Source: Muribaculaceae bacterium (GTDB lineage Bacteria > Bacteroidota > Bacteroidia > Bacteroidales > Muribaculaceae). From it: a DNA stretch of 64,000 nt. The translations under genes were made by a program, and so were the position numbers. Below, piece after piece: positions 46,922 to 56,651 of this stretch (positions within the stretch are counted from its first letter, which is position 1; each line of letters starts with the position of its first letter). The stretch lies in NCBI GenBank assembly GCA_022510505.1, contig JAFLTL010000001.1, positions 116,707 through 180,706 of the forward strand, given 5' to 3'. The notes under the pieces were generated by a model, which searched no databases, was not told the DNA's origin, and was given only the letters and a program-made list of their open reading frames with translations.

Positions 46922-47200
46922 CTATTTCCTTCGGAGTCTGCGAGATAATCTTTCATCTTCGTCACTCCTGACAACCTGATAGTTCAAAGAAGTCATATTA
47001 TCATCTTTCATGAAGGGATCTTCTTCATGGTCGTACAAATCTTCGCCAAGATTCCAACCTTTCGGATTCATTAACGAATCTATTATTAGACGCAAACCGC
47101 CAAGGATCAGAAATCCCAACATACCACATGCCAATATCTTTACGATAAATATTAAACCCTGACTTGACAATAGAACCGAAGAGGAAGATGCGAGTATCAT
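46922..47200 (-). CDS. Small membrane protein of unknown function
   Basis: This 92-residue protein has one clear membrane segment (residues 15-42, LIFIVKILACGMLGFLILGGLRLI) and a charged C-terminal tail ending RLSRRLRRK. I do not recognise the family. The tail should face the cytoplasm by the positive-inside rule. It is divergent from pyrB and has its own terminator. Coding status is supported by the clean topology and terminator rather than by known homology. Confidence 0.6.
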   Translation of the reverse strand: MILASSSSVLLSSQGLIFIVKILACGMLGFLILGGLRLIIDSLMNPKGWNLGEDLYDHEEDPFMKDDNMTSLNYQVVRSDEDERLSRRLRRK

Positions 47201-47227
47201 GACTTTAATTTTTTATTAATTTTGTTT

Positions 47228-47316
47228 TATATTTGTAAAACAATTGTAACAAAATTTAGTTCAAGAAATCAATTCTTTTTTATCATTTCATTATTACATG
47301 AAAAAAGTTAATTTTG
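47228..47316 (+). promoter_or_regulatory. Tandem -7 elements upstream of pyrB
   Basis: TATATTTG (47228-47235) and TAATTTTG (47309-47316) both match TAnnTTTG. The proximal one predicts a leader of about 25 bases to ATG 47347, and the distal one about 105. Pyrimidine genes are often controlled in the leader, but no clear hairpin was seen. Confidence 0.5.
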
Positions 47317-47346
47317 CATGAGAAACAATTAACAAAACCTTCGGCT

Positions 47347-48297
47347 ATGAGTTCCAAAAGCCTTGTTTCAATTTCTGAACTTTCGAAAAACGAGATACTT
47401 CGATTGCTTGGACAAACTCGATTTTTTGAAGAAAATCCTAATCAGAAGATCCTTGACGGTAAAATCGTTGCCACACTCTTTTTCGAACCATCTACCCGAA
47501 CCCGATTGAGTTTCGAAACAGCGGTAAATCGTCTCGGCGGACGAATAATCGGATTCTCCGACGCATCTACTACTTCTTCCTCCAAAGGGGAAACCCTTCG
47601 TGACACCATCAAGATGGTCAGCAACTATGCCGACCTAATCATCATGCGACATTATCTCGAAGGAGCAGCAAGATATGCAAGCGAAGTTACCGATATACCG
47701 GTTATAAATGCCGGCGACGGAGCGAATCAGCATCCCTCACAAACTATGCTCGATCTCTATTCAATCTATAAGACACAAAAGAAGCTCGATAATCTGACAA
47801 TCACTCTTGTAGGCGATCTTAAATACGGGCGAACTGTTCATTCCCTCATAATGGCAATGGGACACTTCTCCCCTCATTTCAATTTTGTGGCTTGCAACGA
47901 ATTGAAAATGCCGCAGGAATACAAGGATTATTGCCGTGAGCATGGCATTTCATTTACTGAACACACCGATTTCTCGAAGGAGGTTATCTACTCGTCTGAT
48001 ATCATCTATATGACTCGAGTACAGCGTGAACGATTTACCGACATTATGGAATATGAAAAGGTGAAGGATCTCTATAATCTTTCAAACTCTATGCTTGAAG
48101 GTGCCAAGAAAAACCTGAAGATTCTGCATCCGCTTCCACGTGTCAACGAGATCAACATAGATGTTGATGATAACCCAAAGGCCTACTACTTCCAACAGGC
48201 GAAAAACGGACTCTTTACCCGGCAGGCACTCATTTGCCGTTCACTTGGCATCGACGTACCTGAATTGAATTTCGAAGCTAACCGATACTTCCCATGA
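47347..48297 (+). CDS. pyrB: Aspartate carbamoyltransferase, catalytic chain
   Basis: The 316-residue enzyme joins carbamoyl phosphate and aspartate in pyrimidine synthesis. It carries the carbamoyl-phosphate motif [29 protein letters not shown] and the aspartate-site [12 protein letters not shown] 47347 is chosen; a TTG at 47314 lies within the promoter. It overlaps pyrI by four bases, as expected for an E. coli-type catalytic-regulatory holoenzyme. Confidence 0.96.
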   Translation: MSSKSLVSISELSKNEILRLLGQTRFFEENPNQKILDGKIVATLFFEPSTRTRLSFETAVNRLGGRIIGFSDASTTSSSKGETLRDTIKMVSNYADLIIMRHYLEGAARYASEVTDIPVINAGDGANQHPSQTMLDLYSIYKTQKKLDNLTITLVGDLKYGRTVHSLIMAMGHFSPHFNFVACNELKMPQEYKDYCREHGISFTEHTDFSKEVIYSSDIIYMTRVQRERFTDIMEYEKVKDLYNLSNSMLEGAKKNLKILHPLPRVNEINIDVDDNPKAYYFQQAKNGLFTRQALICRSLGIDVPELNFEANRYFP

Positions 48298-48746
48298 AAA
48301 AAGAACTCGCTGTAGCCGCTCTGCAAAACGGCACCGTGATTGACCATATCCCACCGCAGGTCCTCTTTCAATGTGTCAAGATTCTCGGAATTGAAAAACT
48401 TCATTCACAGCTGACTATCGGCAACAATCTGACCAGTGGAAAACATGGATATAAAGGCATCATAAAAGTAGCCGACGTCTTTTTCCCTGAAGCACTTCTT
48501 AACCGAATTGCATTCATCGCTCCGGATGCAGTCATCAATATCATACGCGATTTTGAGGTGATCGAGAAGAGAAAAGTTGAACTCCCCTCCCGTATTATCG
48601 GAATCGTCAAATGTGAGAACCCTAAATGCATCACCAACAACGAACCAATGAAAACTCGGTTCGATGTAATTGACCCTGTCAAGGGTGTTGTAAAATGTTG
48701 CTATTGCGATCACACTACCGATAGATCTAAAGCTACAATCCTATGA
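48294..48746 (+). CDS. pyrI: Aspartate carbamoyltransferase, regulatory chain
   Basis: The 150-residue chain carries the allosteric nucleotide domain (residues 1-95, with [10 protein letters not shown] near the start) and a C-terminal zinc domain with four cysteines (CENPKCITN and CCYCDH). It links the catalytic trimers and gives CTP/ATP control. ATGA overlaps join it to pyrB before and the flavin reductase after. Confidence 0.96.
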   Translation: MKKELAVAALQNGTVIDHIPPQVLFQCVKILGIEKLHSQLTIGNNLTSGKHGYKGIIKVADVFFPEALLNRIAFIAPDAVINIIRDFEVIEKRKVELPSRIIGIVKCENPKCITNNEPMKTRFDVIDPVKGVVKCCYCDHTTDRSKATIL

Positions 48747-49312
48747 AGCAACAGTGGCGTCCCGGAACCATGATATATCCATTGCCGGCTGTCATTGTCA
48801 GCTGTGGTGACGAATCGAAGTCCAATTTGATAACAGTCGCATGGACCGGCACTATCTGTTCTGATCCCGCAATGTGCTTCATTTCGGTTCGCCCATCTCG
48901 CTATAGCCATCAGATTATCCTCGACAAGATGGAATTCACTGTCAACCTGACAACCGAAGCTATTGCAAAAGCAACGGACTGGATTGGTGTTAGGTCGGGA
49001 CGCGACTTCGACAAGTGGAAAGAAACAGGACTTACTCCGGTAAAAGGTGTCAAGGTTTCCTGTCCTTCTATCAAGGAGTCTCCCGTATCTGTTGAGTGTC
49101 GTGTGAGGGAAGTGTTCTCTCTCGGAACCCACGATATGTTCATCGGAGAAGTCCTCGATGTCCTTGCCGATGAAAAATATATCAACGAGAAAACAGGAAA
49201 ATTTGAGCTTGAGAAAGCCAACCTTATCGCCTATAGTCATGGTGGATATTATCGGCTAGGTGAGTATATCGGCAAATTCGGCTTCAGTGTTGAAAAGAAA
49301 CCAAAACATTAA
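48743..49312 (+). CDS. Flavin reductase-like FMN-binding protein
   Basis: The 189-residue protein has the split-barrel flavin reductase fold: [36 protein letters not shown] and [11 protein letters not shown], which would hold FMN. Members include flavoredoxins and NAD(P)H:FMN reductases; the partner is unknown. It is translated in overlap with pyrI (four bases) and followed closely by glyA, so it sits in the pyrimidine/one-carbon operon. Confidence 0.88.
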   Translation: MKQQWRPGTMIYPLPAVIVSCGDESKSNLITVAWTGTICSDPAMCFISVRPSRYSHQIILDKMEFTVNLTTEAIAKATDWIGVRSGRDFDKWKETGLTPVKGVKVSCPSIKESPVSVECRVREVFSLGTHDMFIGEVLDVLADEKYINEKTGKFELEKANLIAYSHGGYYRLGEYIGKFGFSVEKKPKH

Positions 49313-49322
49313 TCGATATAGA

Positions 49323-50603
49323 ATGAAAAGAGACGAGGAGATATTCAATCTCATAGAAAAAGAACACAACCGTCAAAAGAACGGTATCGAACTGATCGCT
49401 TCCGAAAATTTCGTTTCCGACGAAGTGCTCCAGGCTATGGGGTCATGCCTCACTAATAAATATGCCGAAGGATACCCGGGACATCGTTACTATGGAGGCT
49501 GCCAGGTTGTAGACCAAGTTGAGCAACTCGCAATTGACCGAGTCAGGAAACTTTTCGGAGCCGAATATGCAAACGTGCAGCCCCACTCAGGAGCACAAGC
49601 CAATATGGCGGTTTTCATGACAGTCCTTAAACCGGGCGACAAATTCCTGGGATTGAATCTGAGCCATGGCGGACACCTTAGCCACGGAAGTCCGGTCAAT
49701 TTCTCAGGGTTGGTCTATAATGCGTTGGAATATAATGTAAAGGAAGAGGATGGACGCGTCGACTACGACCAAATGGAAGAAGTCGCCCTACGCGAACGAC
49801 CTAAGTTGATTGTCGGTGGCGCCAGCGCCTATACACGCGAATGGGACTATGCACGAATGAGACGAATTGCCGATGAAATCGGTGCAATTCTGATGATCGA
49901 TATGGCTCACCCCGCGGGACTGATTGCGGCAGGTCTACTCGCCAATCCACTCGAACATGCCCACATCGTTACGTCTACTACCCACAAAACTTTGCGAGGA
50001 CCTCGAGGAGGTATTATCTTAATGAGAAAAGACTTCGAAAATCCTTGGGGAAAGACTACACCAAAGGGTGTGGTTAAAATGATGTCCCAACTTATCGATT
50101 CGGCCGTGTTCCCGGGTGTGCAGGGTGGTCCTCTCGAACATGTGATTGCAGGTAAGGCCGTTGCTTTCAATGAAGCGCTCCAACCCGAATATGTCACTTA
50201 TCAGAAACAGGTGAAGTTGAATGCCGCCACTATGGCAAACGAATTGGCACAACGTGGTTACAAGATCGTTTCGGGGGGAACCGACAATCACTGCATTCTG
50301 ATTGACCTGCGCACTAAATTCCCCGAATTGAGCGGTAAAATTGCCGAAAACGCTCTCGTTAGTGCCGATATTACAGCTAATAAGAATATGGTGCCGTTCG
50401 ACTCTCGTTCGCCTTTCCAAACCTCGGGAATTCGTCTCGGAACCCCAGCCATAACTACCCGTGGGATTAAGGAGAACGAAATCCCTGTAATAGTCGAGAT
50501 GATTGATGATGTTTTGAAAGATCCTGAAAACCTCACAACAATTAACATTGTTAAAGGTAAGGTTAACAAAATGATGGCCGACCGTCCTATTTTCGCATGG
50601 TAA
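49323..50603 (+). CDS. glyA: Serine hydroxymethyltransferase
   Basis: The 426-residue PLP enzyme converts serine and tetrahydrofolate to glycine and methylene-tetrahydrofolate. Conserved parts are [25 protein letters not shown], and the PLP-lysine motif [18 protein letters not shown] 49323 is used because an earlier TTG would overlap the previous gene and add a non-conserved leader. It overlaps plsC by seven bases. Confidence 0.96.
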   Translation: MKRDEEIFNLIEKEHNRQKNGIELIASENFVSDEVLQAMGSCLTNKYAEGYPGHRYYGGCQVVDQVEQLAIDRVRKLFGAEYANVQPHSGAQANMAVFMTVLKPGDKFLGLNLSHGGHLSHGSPVNFSGLVYNALEYNVKEEDGRVDYDQMEEVALRERPKLIVGGASAYTREWDYARMRRIADEIGAILMIDMAHPAGLIAAGLLANPLEHAHIVTSTTHKTLRGPRGGIILMRKDFENPWGKTTPKGVVKMMSQLIDSAVFPGVQGGPLEHVIAGKAVAFNEALQPEYVTYQKQVKLNAATMANELAQRGYKIVSGGTDNHCILIDLRTKFPELSGKIAENALVSADITANKNMVPFDSRSPFQTSGIRLGTPAITTRGIKENEIPVIVEMIDDVLKDPENLTTINIVKGKVNKMMADRPIFAW

Positions 50604-51319
50604 AAATATTCTTTTATCGCCTCTATCAGCTATTCATCATGGCTCCGGTATTGCTGGTCGCTACAATCGTGACTGCATTACTGACAGCCATTGGATCAAT
50701 CCTATTTGGAGGACGATGGTGGGGATATTGGCCACCTCACGTCTGGGCTCGACTTTTCTGCATCATGACGCTTGTACGTGTCAGGGTGCGAGGCAGAGAG
50801 AATATCGACCCTAAAACTTCCTATGTGTTCATTTCCAACCATCAGGGAGCCTATGATATTTTCACAATCTATGGCTATTTGAACCACAATTTCAAATGGA
50901 TGATGAAGAAAAGTCTTGAAAAAATTCCATTGGTAGGATACAGTTGTCGATGCGCCGGACACATTATGGTTGACCGCGTGAATCCCGTTGGGATCAAGCA
51001 AACAATGGACACTGCCAAGAAAAGGCTTAAAAACGGGATGTCACTGGTAGTGTTTCCCGAAGGCTCACGCTCTAAGGATGGACGAATGGCACAGTTCAAA
51101 CGTGGTGCTTTCCTGTTAGCTTCGGAATTCACTCTTCCAATAGTGCCGCTGACGCTGGACGGCTCTTATGATGTCATGCCGAAACATAAGAAAATTCCTA
51201 TGTTCGGAACCATCACATTGACTATACATAAACCAATACCACCAGGGGCCGAGATGAATGAGTTGATGAAACATACTCATGAAATAATTAATTCTAGTCT
51301 AACCCGTTACAATAATTAA
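50597..51319 (+). CDS. plsC: 1-acyl-sn-glycerol-3-phosphate acyltransferase
   Basis: The 240-residue membrane-bound acyltransferase makes phosphatidic acid from lysophosphatidic acid. The catalytic HX4D motif is NHQGAYD, and the substrate motif is [10 protein letters not shown]. One N-terminal membrane segment is present (residues 12-35). Its start lies within the end of glyA. Confidence 0.92.
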   Translation: MVKIFFYRLYQLFIMAPVLLVATIVTALLTAIGSILFGGRWWGYWPPHVWARLFCIMTLVRVRVRGRENIDPKTSYVFISNHQGAYDIFTIYGYLNHNFKWMMKKSLEKIPLVGYSCRCAGHIMVDRVNPVGIKQTMDTAKKRLKNGMSLVVFPEGSRSKDGRMAQFKRGAFLLASEFTLPIVPLTLDGSYDVMPKHKKIPMFGTITLTIHKPIPPGAEMNELMKHTHEIINSSLTRYNN

Positions 51320-51330
51320 ATTAAAGCAAA

Positions 51331-51957
51331 ATGAAAGTTCTTAAATCAGTTGCCTTTGCATTAGCACTTTGTCTATTCGTGGCTGTTCCGGCCAAAGCCC
51401 AGTTCCACTTTGGTATCCAGGGTGGTATCGTTGCAAACGACCTCAAATTCAACGAACATGTGTTCGATGCTTCAAACCGCATTGGTTTCACTGGTGGTAT
51501 TACCACTCAATTCGACCTACCGGTCATAGCTTTCCAAGCTTCGTTGATGTATGTCCACCGCACAAGTGAGGTGAAGACATCCGACGCAAGTTCGGCTCAA
51601 ATAAACAATGCGGTCTACGATAAGGATTATCTGACACTTCCCATCCACCTGAAAGCGAATATCGGACTGCCCGGACTGAGTGGTTTGCTCCGATTGTTCG
51701 TCTTCACCGGACCTTCTTTCTCTTTTCTCCTTTCCAACAAAGAATATCAGTTGAGCGACGGTTCTACCATCAAGTCCAATAAGGGTGACATAGACTGGGA
51801 TTTCGGTGTGGGAGCCGACATTGTGAAACATCTGCAGCTCACCGTAGGCTATGGTATCGGTGTCACAAAAGCCGCTCATTTCTTTAAAGTGGGAGAATCC
51901 TATCAGCGTGACGTTCGACAGAACAGCTGGACTATTACTCTCGGCTATTTGTTCTGA
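51331..51957 (+). CDS. Outer-membrane beta-barrel protein (PorT-like/OmpA-barrel type)
   Basis: The 208-residue protein has a signal peptide ending AKAQ (residue 22), then alternating amphipathic strands starting FHFGIQGGIVANDLKF and ending in an aromatic strand (SWTITLGYLF) typical of outer-membrane barrels. It matches the general 'outer membrane beta-barrel domain' family of Bacteroidota. No specific role can be read. The prmA ATG overlaps its stop by one base. Confidence 0.82.
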   Translation: MKVLKSVAFALALCLFVAVPAKAQFHFGIQGGIVANDLKFNEHVFDASNRIGFTGGITTQFDLPVIAFQASLMYVHRTSEVKTSDASSAQINNAVYDKDYLTLPIHLKANIGLPGLSGLLRLFVFTGPSFSFLLSNKEYQLSDGSTIKSNKGDIDWDFGVGADIVKHLQLTVGYGIGVTKAAHFFKVGESYQRDVRQNSWTITLGYLF

Positions 51958-52850
51958 TGATAGATTATCTCGAATACGTTTTCCGATTCTCTCCTGCCTC
52001 TGATTCAACCAGGCATGGAGAGAATCTCTCTTTTGAAGAGGTGTCAGATATTTTCTCGGCTCTTCTCGCCAATGAAGGATTCGAATCCTTTGTAAAGGAG
52101 GATGAATCGCTGAAAGCATATATTCGACATGACGAAAATGTCGAATCATCAGTCAATGAACTGATTCGGAATTTTCCCTTCGCTGACTCATGGAATGTTA
52201 TTTTATCGGGCAGTTCCAGAATCGAGGGAAAAGACTGGAATGAAGAGTGGGAGAAAAATTACTTTAAGCCAATCGTTATCCAAGGGAATAAACTTGTAAT
52301 CCACAGTTCATTCCATCATGACTACCCTGCTTGTGAAATCGATATAGTCATCGATCCCAAAATGGCTTTCGGAACCGGCAATCATTCCACCACACGATTG
52401 ATGTCTGAAATTCTCCTATCTGACCAACCCATGGGCAAAAGGGTTTTGGATGTGGGGACCGGAAGCGGAATTCTTGCCATTCTCGCTTCTAAACTTGGTG
52501 CCGAAGCTGTCGAAGCTGTCGAAATCGACGAGAATGCCTGGGAAAATGCGCTGGAGAATGTCGCCCTGAATCATTGTGATAACATCCTCGTTATTCTCGG
52601 CGACATCAATGCTTTCGAGTCCGATAAGAAATTCGACAGGATCTTAGCCAACATTAACCGGAATGTTATTCTCGATAATCTCCCCCATTACGTTTCACTT
52701 TTAGCTAAAAATGGAACGATAAGCCTGAGCGGATTCTATGAACATGACGCCCATGTTATTTTAGAAAAAGCCGTCTCACTCCGTTTGAAAGAAATAAACC
52801 GTGCTACCGATAACAATTGGTTGCGTCTCGACCTGAAGCATCATGATTAG
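51957..52850 (+). CDS. prmA: Ribosomal protein L11 methyltransferase
   Basis: The 297-residue SAM enzyme trimethylates L11. It shows WNEEWEKNYFKPI, FGTGNHSTTRLM, the SAM loop VLDVGTGSGILAI and the active-site ANINRNVI. The N-terminal L11-binding domain is present. It overlaps the barrel gene by one base and the small lipoprotein gene by eight. Confidence 0.94.
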   Translation: MIDYLEYVFRFSPASDSTRHGENLSFEEVSDIFSALLANEGFESFVKEDESLKAYIRHDENVESSVNELIRNFPFADSWNVILSGSSRIEGKDWNEEWEKNYFKPIVIQGNKLVIHSSFHHDYPACEIDIVIDPKMAFGTGNHSTTRLMSEILLSDQPMGKRVLDVGTGSGILAILASKLGAEAVEAVEIDENAWENALENVALNHCDNILVILGDINAFESDKKFDRILANINRNVILDNLPHYVSLLAKNGTISLSGFYEHDAHVILEKAVSLRLKEINRATDNNWLRLDLKHHD

Positions 52851-53154
52851 GAAACTGATTCTGCCACAGCTGACTGTCCTATTGACCGCTTTGATTGCTT
52901 GCTCTAATGGATCACGAATCGATAAAGCCGAGAAAAAAGGGGAAAATGACGCCCTGCATTTTATCGAAATGGCCAACTCGAAAAAAACTAAGGAAATAAT
53001 GCTCCACGATTTCCTTCTGAATGTCCGCAACAACGAAAACATGATGATTCGGGCAGGATATACTAAGGAAGCTCAGATTTATGTCAATGCTTTCGAAAAA
53101 ACAATTGCTGACAACGATTCAGCAGTTTACAAGAGAGTTTTCTTCAATGATTGA
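52843..53154 (+). CDS. Small predicted lipoprotein, unknown function
   Basis: The 103-residue protein starts with a lipoprotein signal whose lipobox is LIAC (Cys near residue 20). The mature part is charged and mostly helical (HFIEMANSKKTKEIMLHDFLLNVRNNENMM). I do not recognise the family. It overlaps prmA by eight bases and is the last gene of the pyrB operon; its stop is six bases from that of the convergent phospholipase gene. Confidence 0.7.
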   Translation: MIRKLILPQLTVLLTALIACSNGSRIDKAEKKGENDALHFIEMANSKKTKEIMLHDFLLNVRNNENMMIRAGYTKEAQIYVNAFEKTIADNDSAVYKRVFFND

Positions 53155-53160
53155 ACATCG

Positions 53161-54015
53161 TCAATAGTCGCTGAAATATTTCGGTCGAATGACTATACCA
53201 ACTCGCAACTCTGAAGCGAACTTGTTGTAGTCCAATAAATTTTCACAATATCCGTTATAATATTGCACGAATAGATATTCATTCGAATTCCTTCCAAGCC
53301 TCAGCCCCAATTCAACCACAGTGTTGAAATCAAGTTTCCAATTACCTCTCTTAGTTAACATTACACTCCCAAAAAGCTTTTTGTCGTTGGAAATCAATTG
53401 CATCCCTCCTTGGAAATAACCGGTGTATTTCATTAGGTCCTTATTGTTTTCCCCGTCTACTATCGGTATAATGAATTTACCGAAAACCATTATATTGGGA
53501 TCAAGCACAATGTTCGCGGCAAATGCTATTCTGTTCCATGAACGTGACCAAATGCTGTCTTTCCCGTTGCTCTCATGCTCGATTATGAAACTTGCTTTGC
53601 CAATGAACTTGTCACCTACAAACAATGGTTTCGACAAACCGATTCCGGGATTGAAGTTCAGGTCATAGAAGGGCATAGATTCTTGCAACACATTCCATGT
53701 CGCTTTCTGAGTGTAGAAAAGATACAAATAGGTTCCCCATGGCAATTTGCTCTTGGTCAGCTTCTGGGATATCGAAATCTGAAATTTGACATTGGTGTTC
53801 ATCTTGGTCGATTTCTCACCAAGTGCCGTTCCGAAAATGAAATAATTGTCCTTATATAAACCGAAATATGGACCTTTGTCAAACTCAGCCCTTACACTAT
53901 CAGAATTGAAAGCATAATCTTTCTCATCATTGGGAACGACAATCTGACTTTTTGTCGACGTGGTTGACAAAAAAATAAGAAATAACAGAGTTCCTAATAG
54001 GCGTTTCAACGACAT
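53161..54015 (-). CDS. pldA: Outer-membrane phospholipase A (OMPLA)
   Basis: The roughly 284-residue protein has a signal peptide (cut near TKSQ) and the OMPLA barrel. Matching E. coli PldA are YTQKATWNV, PFYDLNFNPGIG, and the active-site strand EHESNGKDSIWSRSWNR, which contains the catalytic His, Ser and Asn. The end matches too (YNGYCENLLDYN). The enzyme cleaves phospholipids that reach the outer leaflet and works as a calcium-bound dimer. ATG 54015 is chosen because a frame from 54039 starts inside the promoter element. It is divergent from dxr. Confidence 0.9.
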   Translation of the reverse strand: MSLKRLLGTLLFLIFLSTTSTKSQIVVPNDEKDYAFNSDSVRAEFDKGPYFGLYKDNYFIFGTALGEKSTKMNTNVKFQISISQKLTKSKLPWGTYLYLFYTQKATWNVLQESMPFYDLNFNPGIGLSKPLFVGDKFIGKASFIIEHESNGKDSIWSRSWNRIAFAANIVLDPNIMVFGKFIIPIVDGENNKDLMKYTGYFQGGMQLISNDKKLFGSVMLTKRGNWKLDFNTVVELGLRLGRNSNEYLFVQYYNGYCENLLDYNKFASELRVGIVIRPKYFSDY

Positions 54016-54036
54016 TTTAAACGTTTTTTGACTTCG

Positions 54037-54044
54037 CAAAGTTA
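54037..54044 (-). promoter_or_regulatory. -7 element of pldA
   Basis: On the minus strand TAACTTTG fits TAnnTTTG. It ends 21 bases before the chosen pldA start, so the leader would be about 15 bases. Confidence 0.55.
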
Positions 54045-54066
54045 ATATATAACTGACATTCTAACC

Positions 54067-54081
54067 TATCACAGTGTGATA
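54067..54081. promoter_or_regulatory. Perfect palindrome between pldA and dxr
   Basis: TATCACA-G-TGTGATA is a perfect 15-bp inverted repeat. It lies 22 bases upstream of the pldA -7 element and 9 bases upstream of the dxr -7 element, overlapping the -33 zones of both. A dimeric regulator could bind here. Confidence 0.45.
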
Positions 54082-54090
54082 AAAATTGAT

Positions 54091-54098
54091 TATCTTTG
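54091..54098 (+). promoter_or_regulatory. -7 element of dxr
   Basis: TATCTTTG is identical to the rpsP -7 element. It ends seven bases before ATG 54106. The longer dxr frame from 54076 includes this element and is therefore unlikely to be translated. Confidence 0.55.
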
Positions 54099-54105
54099 TG
54101 ACTTC

Positions 54106-55272
54106 ATGAATGACTTGACTGATATAGCAGTTTTGGGATCGACCGGGTCTATTGGAACTCAGGCCCTCGACGTCATCAAGGATAACCCCGACAAATTTAG
54201 GGCAGCAGTCTTGATTGCAGGGAGTAATGTAAGTCTGCTCGCTTCTCAGGCCTTGGAGTTCAATCCAAAGTCAGCCATAATCGCCGATGAAACTCTCCTA
54301 CACGAACTGAAGGTAAAACTCGATGGTTCGGGAATCGAATGTAAGGCCGGAATTTCTGCTATATGCGAAGCGGTATCTGCACCCGAAATCGATATGGTGC
54401 TTTCATCAACCGTAGGCTACAGTGGTCTGATCCCAACCATAGCGGCTATTAAGGCCGGAAAGGAAATCGCCCTTGCCAATAAAGAAACATTGGTTGTAGC
54501 CGGAGAACTTGTAACTCGGCTCGCTAAGGAAAACAACGTTAAAATCTATCCTGTTGACTCCGAACATTCGGCTATTTATCAATGTCTGGTGGGAGAAGAT
54601 CCTGCTTCCGTCAAGAGGCTCATTATTACAGCTTCTGGTGGCCCGTTCCGTGTAACCCCCAAGCAAGAGATGGCTAATGTTACTTTGCAACAGGCACTTA
54701 ATCATCCCAACTGGTCGATGGGCAATAAAATCACTATCGACTCGGCTACCATGATGAACAAGGCCTTCGAAATAATCGAGGCCCATTGGTTGTTTGATGT
54801 TGCTCCTTCAAAAATAACGGCTGTAATCCATCCTCAGTCAATAATTCATTCAATGGTAGAATTTTGCGACGGTGCTGTCAAAGCACAACTTGGACAGCCT
54901 GATATGCACTTGCCAATCCGCTACGCGCTTGCAAAGGGAAAAAGGATTCCTGCTCCGCAAGCCGAAACTCGACTGAATTTCGAAACTGTCGGTAATCTCA
55001 CCTTCGAAATCCCCGACCGGGAGAAATTCCCTTGCCTAAGTCTTGCATCTCGCGCCCTTGAGGAAAAAGGAAATACAGCATGCGTCATCAACGCCGCTAA
55101 TGAAATAGCCGTTGATGCATTTCTTCATGAAAGAATTAGATTTGTTGACATCTACGATATAATTGAAAACACTCTCGCTTCGGTAGACTATATTGAAAAT
55201 CCTGATATAGACGACTATGTTACCTCGAATTCCGAGGCTCGAAGAAAAGCAATTGAGAAAATAAAAAACTGA
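54106..55272 (+). CDS. dxr: 1-deoxy-D-xylulose 5-phosphate reductoisomerase
   Basis: The 388-residue NADPH enzyme makes methylerythritol phosphate, the committed step of the non-mevalonate isoprenoid pathway. It has the NADPH motif VLGSTGSIGTQALDVI, ALANKETLVVAG, the metal-site DSEHSAIYQCL, and ITASGGPFR. It heads a four-gene run with rseP, rlmI and thrA; rseP begins seven bases after its stop. dxr-rseP pairing is common in bacteria. Confidence 0.95.
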   Translation: MNDLTDIAVLGSTGSIGTQALDVIKDNPDKFRAAVLIAGSNVSLLASQALEFNPKSAIIADETLLHELKVKLDGSGIECKAGISAICEAVSAPEIDMVLSSTVGYSGLIPTIAAIKAGKEIALANKETLVVAGELVTRLAKENNVKIYPVDSEHSAIYQCLVGEDPASVKRLIITASGGPFRVTPKQEMANVTLQQALNHPNWSMGNKITIDSATMMNKAFEIIEAHWLFDVAPSKITAVIHPQSIIHSMVEFCDGAVKAQLGQPDMHLPIRYALAKGKRIPAPQAETRLNFETVGNLTFEIPDREKFPCLSLASRALEEKGNTACVINAANEIAVDAFLHERIRFVDIYDIIENTLASVDYIENPDIDDYVTSNSEARRKAIEKIKN

Positions 55273-55279
55273 ACGACAA

Positions 55280-56644
55280 TTGGAAACTTTTGGAATAAAA
55301 GCATTACAACTTGTAGCGGCTCTAGCGCTGCTTGTCATTATTCATGAGTTCGGACATTATATACTTGCCCGAGCTTTCGGAATCAAAGTAGAGAAATTCT
55401 ATCTTTTCTTCGACCCTTGGTTTGCTCTTTTCCGGTGGAATCCCAAGAAGAAGGAGAACCCTAAGAAGAATGCAGATGGTACGCCTCGTGCTTCATGGCG
55501 TGACACCCAATATGGTATTGGATGGCTCCCTCTCGGTGGATATGTCAAGATCGCCGGAATGATTGATGAGTCTATGGACAAGGAGTCAATGGCTAAGGAA
55601 CCGCAACCATGGGAATTCCGAACAAAACCAGCCTATCAGCGCTTGCTTGTTATGCTCGGAGGAGTAATCATGAACTTCGTCCTTGCAATAGTCATTTATG
55701 CGGCCATTGCTTTCACATGGGGTGAAAAACACATAGAATACACTGATGCAAGCGAAGGGTTCGACTTCGTTCCGGCTGCACAGGAAGTTGGTTTCCGAAA
55801 TGGCGACATACCTCTTGAGGCCGACGGTAGTAAGGTTTCTTCACGGGAACCATTGATGAAAATCGCTTCGGCTAAGGAAGTCAAAGTCCTTCGGAACCAA
55901 GTTGATACAGTTGCAATTAAGCTTCCCGACGATTTTCTCTTCCGAATTAACGATGCAGGAGGATTCATGGCTATGCGTTTCCCCGTGGTCATCAAACAGA
56001 TTATGCCCGGGGAACCGGCAGCGAAAGCAGGATTTGAAACCGGTGACCGCTTTTTGGCTGTCGATTCAACTCTGACTCCTTCTTATACAGAATTTGCCGA
56101 AGCTCTGACCAAAAAAGCAGGACAACCCACTGTTTTTCTTGTTGACCGCAATGACTCGGTATTCGAAATTGAAGCAGTCCCTACTTCCGATGGTAAACTG
56201 GGATTCGGCTTGGCTCTCCCGGAGGATATTTATCCAGTGAAGACCATAGATTATTCTTTACTTAATTCAATTCCCAAGGGTGTTTCCAACGGAGTTACTA
56301 CATTCGGCAATTATGTCGGCTCACTTAAATATGTTTTCACCAAACGTGGAGCCGAGAGTCTCGGAGGTTTCGCCTCGATCGGCTCAATGTTCCCGGCTCG
56401 CTGGGACTGGAGAACATTTTGGGAAACCGTTGCATTCCTGTCGATTATACTGGGATTTCTGAATGTCATACCAATTCCGGCTCTCGATGGAGGACATGTC
56501 ATGTTCCTCCTTTGGGAGGTTGTTACCCGACGAAAGCCATCGGAAAAGGTGCTGGAATACGCTCAGATTGCCGGAATGACTTTCCTCTTCGCCCTTCTCC
56601 TTTATGCAAATGGCAACGATATTTACCGATTCTTTATAAAATAA
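55280..56644 (+). CDS. rseP: Site-2 membrane zinc protease (RseP, M50)
   Basis: The 454-residue membrane protease has the zinc motif HEFGH near residue 22, a PDZ region in the middle and the second metal motif NVIPIPALDGGH near 400. It cuts membrane-bound anti-sigma factors or signal peptides inside the bilayer. The start is TTG (reads METFGIKALQL), which agrees with the usual N terminus of Bacteroidota RseP. A Lys/Asn-rich insertion follows FRWNPKKKENPKK. Confidence 0.93.
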   Translation: METFGIKALQLVAALALLVIIHEFGHYILARAFGIKVEKFYLFFDPWFALFRWNPKKKENPKKNADGTPRASWRDTQYGIGWLPLGGYVKIAGMIDESMDKESMAKEPQPWEFRTKPAYQRLLVMLGGVIMNFVLAIVIYAAIAFTWGEKHIEYTDASEGFDFVPAAQEVGFRNGDIPLEADGSKVSSREPLMKIASAKEVKVLRNQVDTVAIKLPDDFLFRINDAGGFMAMRFPVVIKQIMPGEPAAKAGFETGDRFLAVDSTLTPSYTEFAEALTKKAGQPTVFLVDRNDSVFEIEAVPTSDGKLGFGLALPEDIYPVKTIDYSLLNSIPKGVSNGVTTFGNYVGSLKYVFTKRGAESLGGFASIGSMFPARWDWRTFWETVAFLSIILGFLNVIPIPALDGGHVMFLLWEVVTRRKPSEKVLEYAQIAGMTFLFALLLYANGNDIYRFFIK

Positions 56645-56651
56645 CATCCAA

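Noticed and set aside
47314..47346. Longer pyrB N terminus from a TTG
   Set aside because: It lies in the TAATTTTG promoter element; the family start fits ATG 47347.
48710..49240. 176-codon frame opposite the flavin reductase
   Set aside because: The plus-strand frame has clear family motifs and operon overlaps; the opposite frame has none.
54076..54105. Longer dxr N terminus from a GTG
   Set aside because: It would include the TATCTTTG promoter element; the conserved protein starts at ATG 54106.
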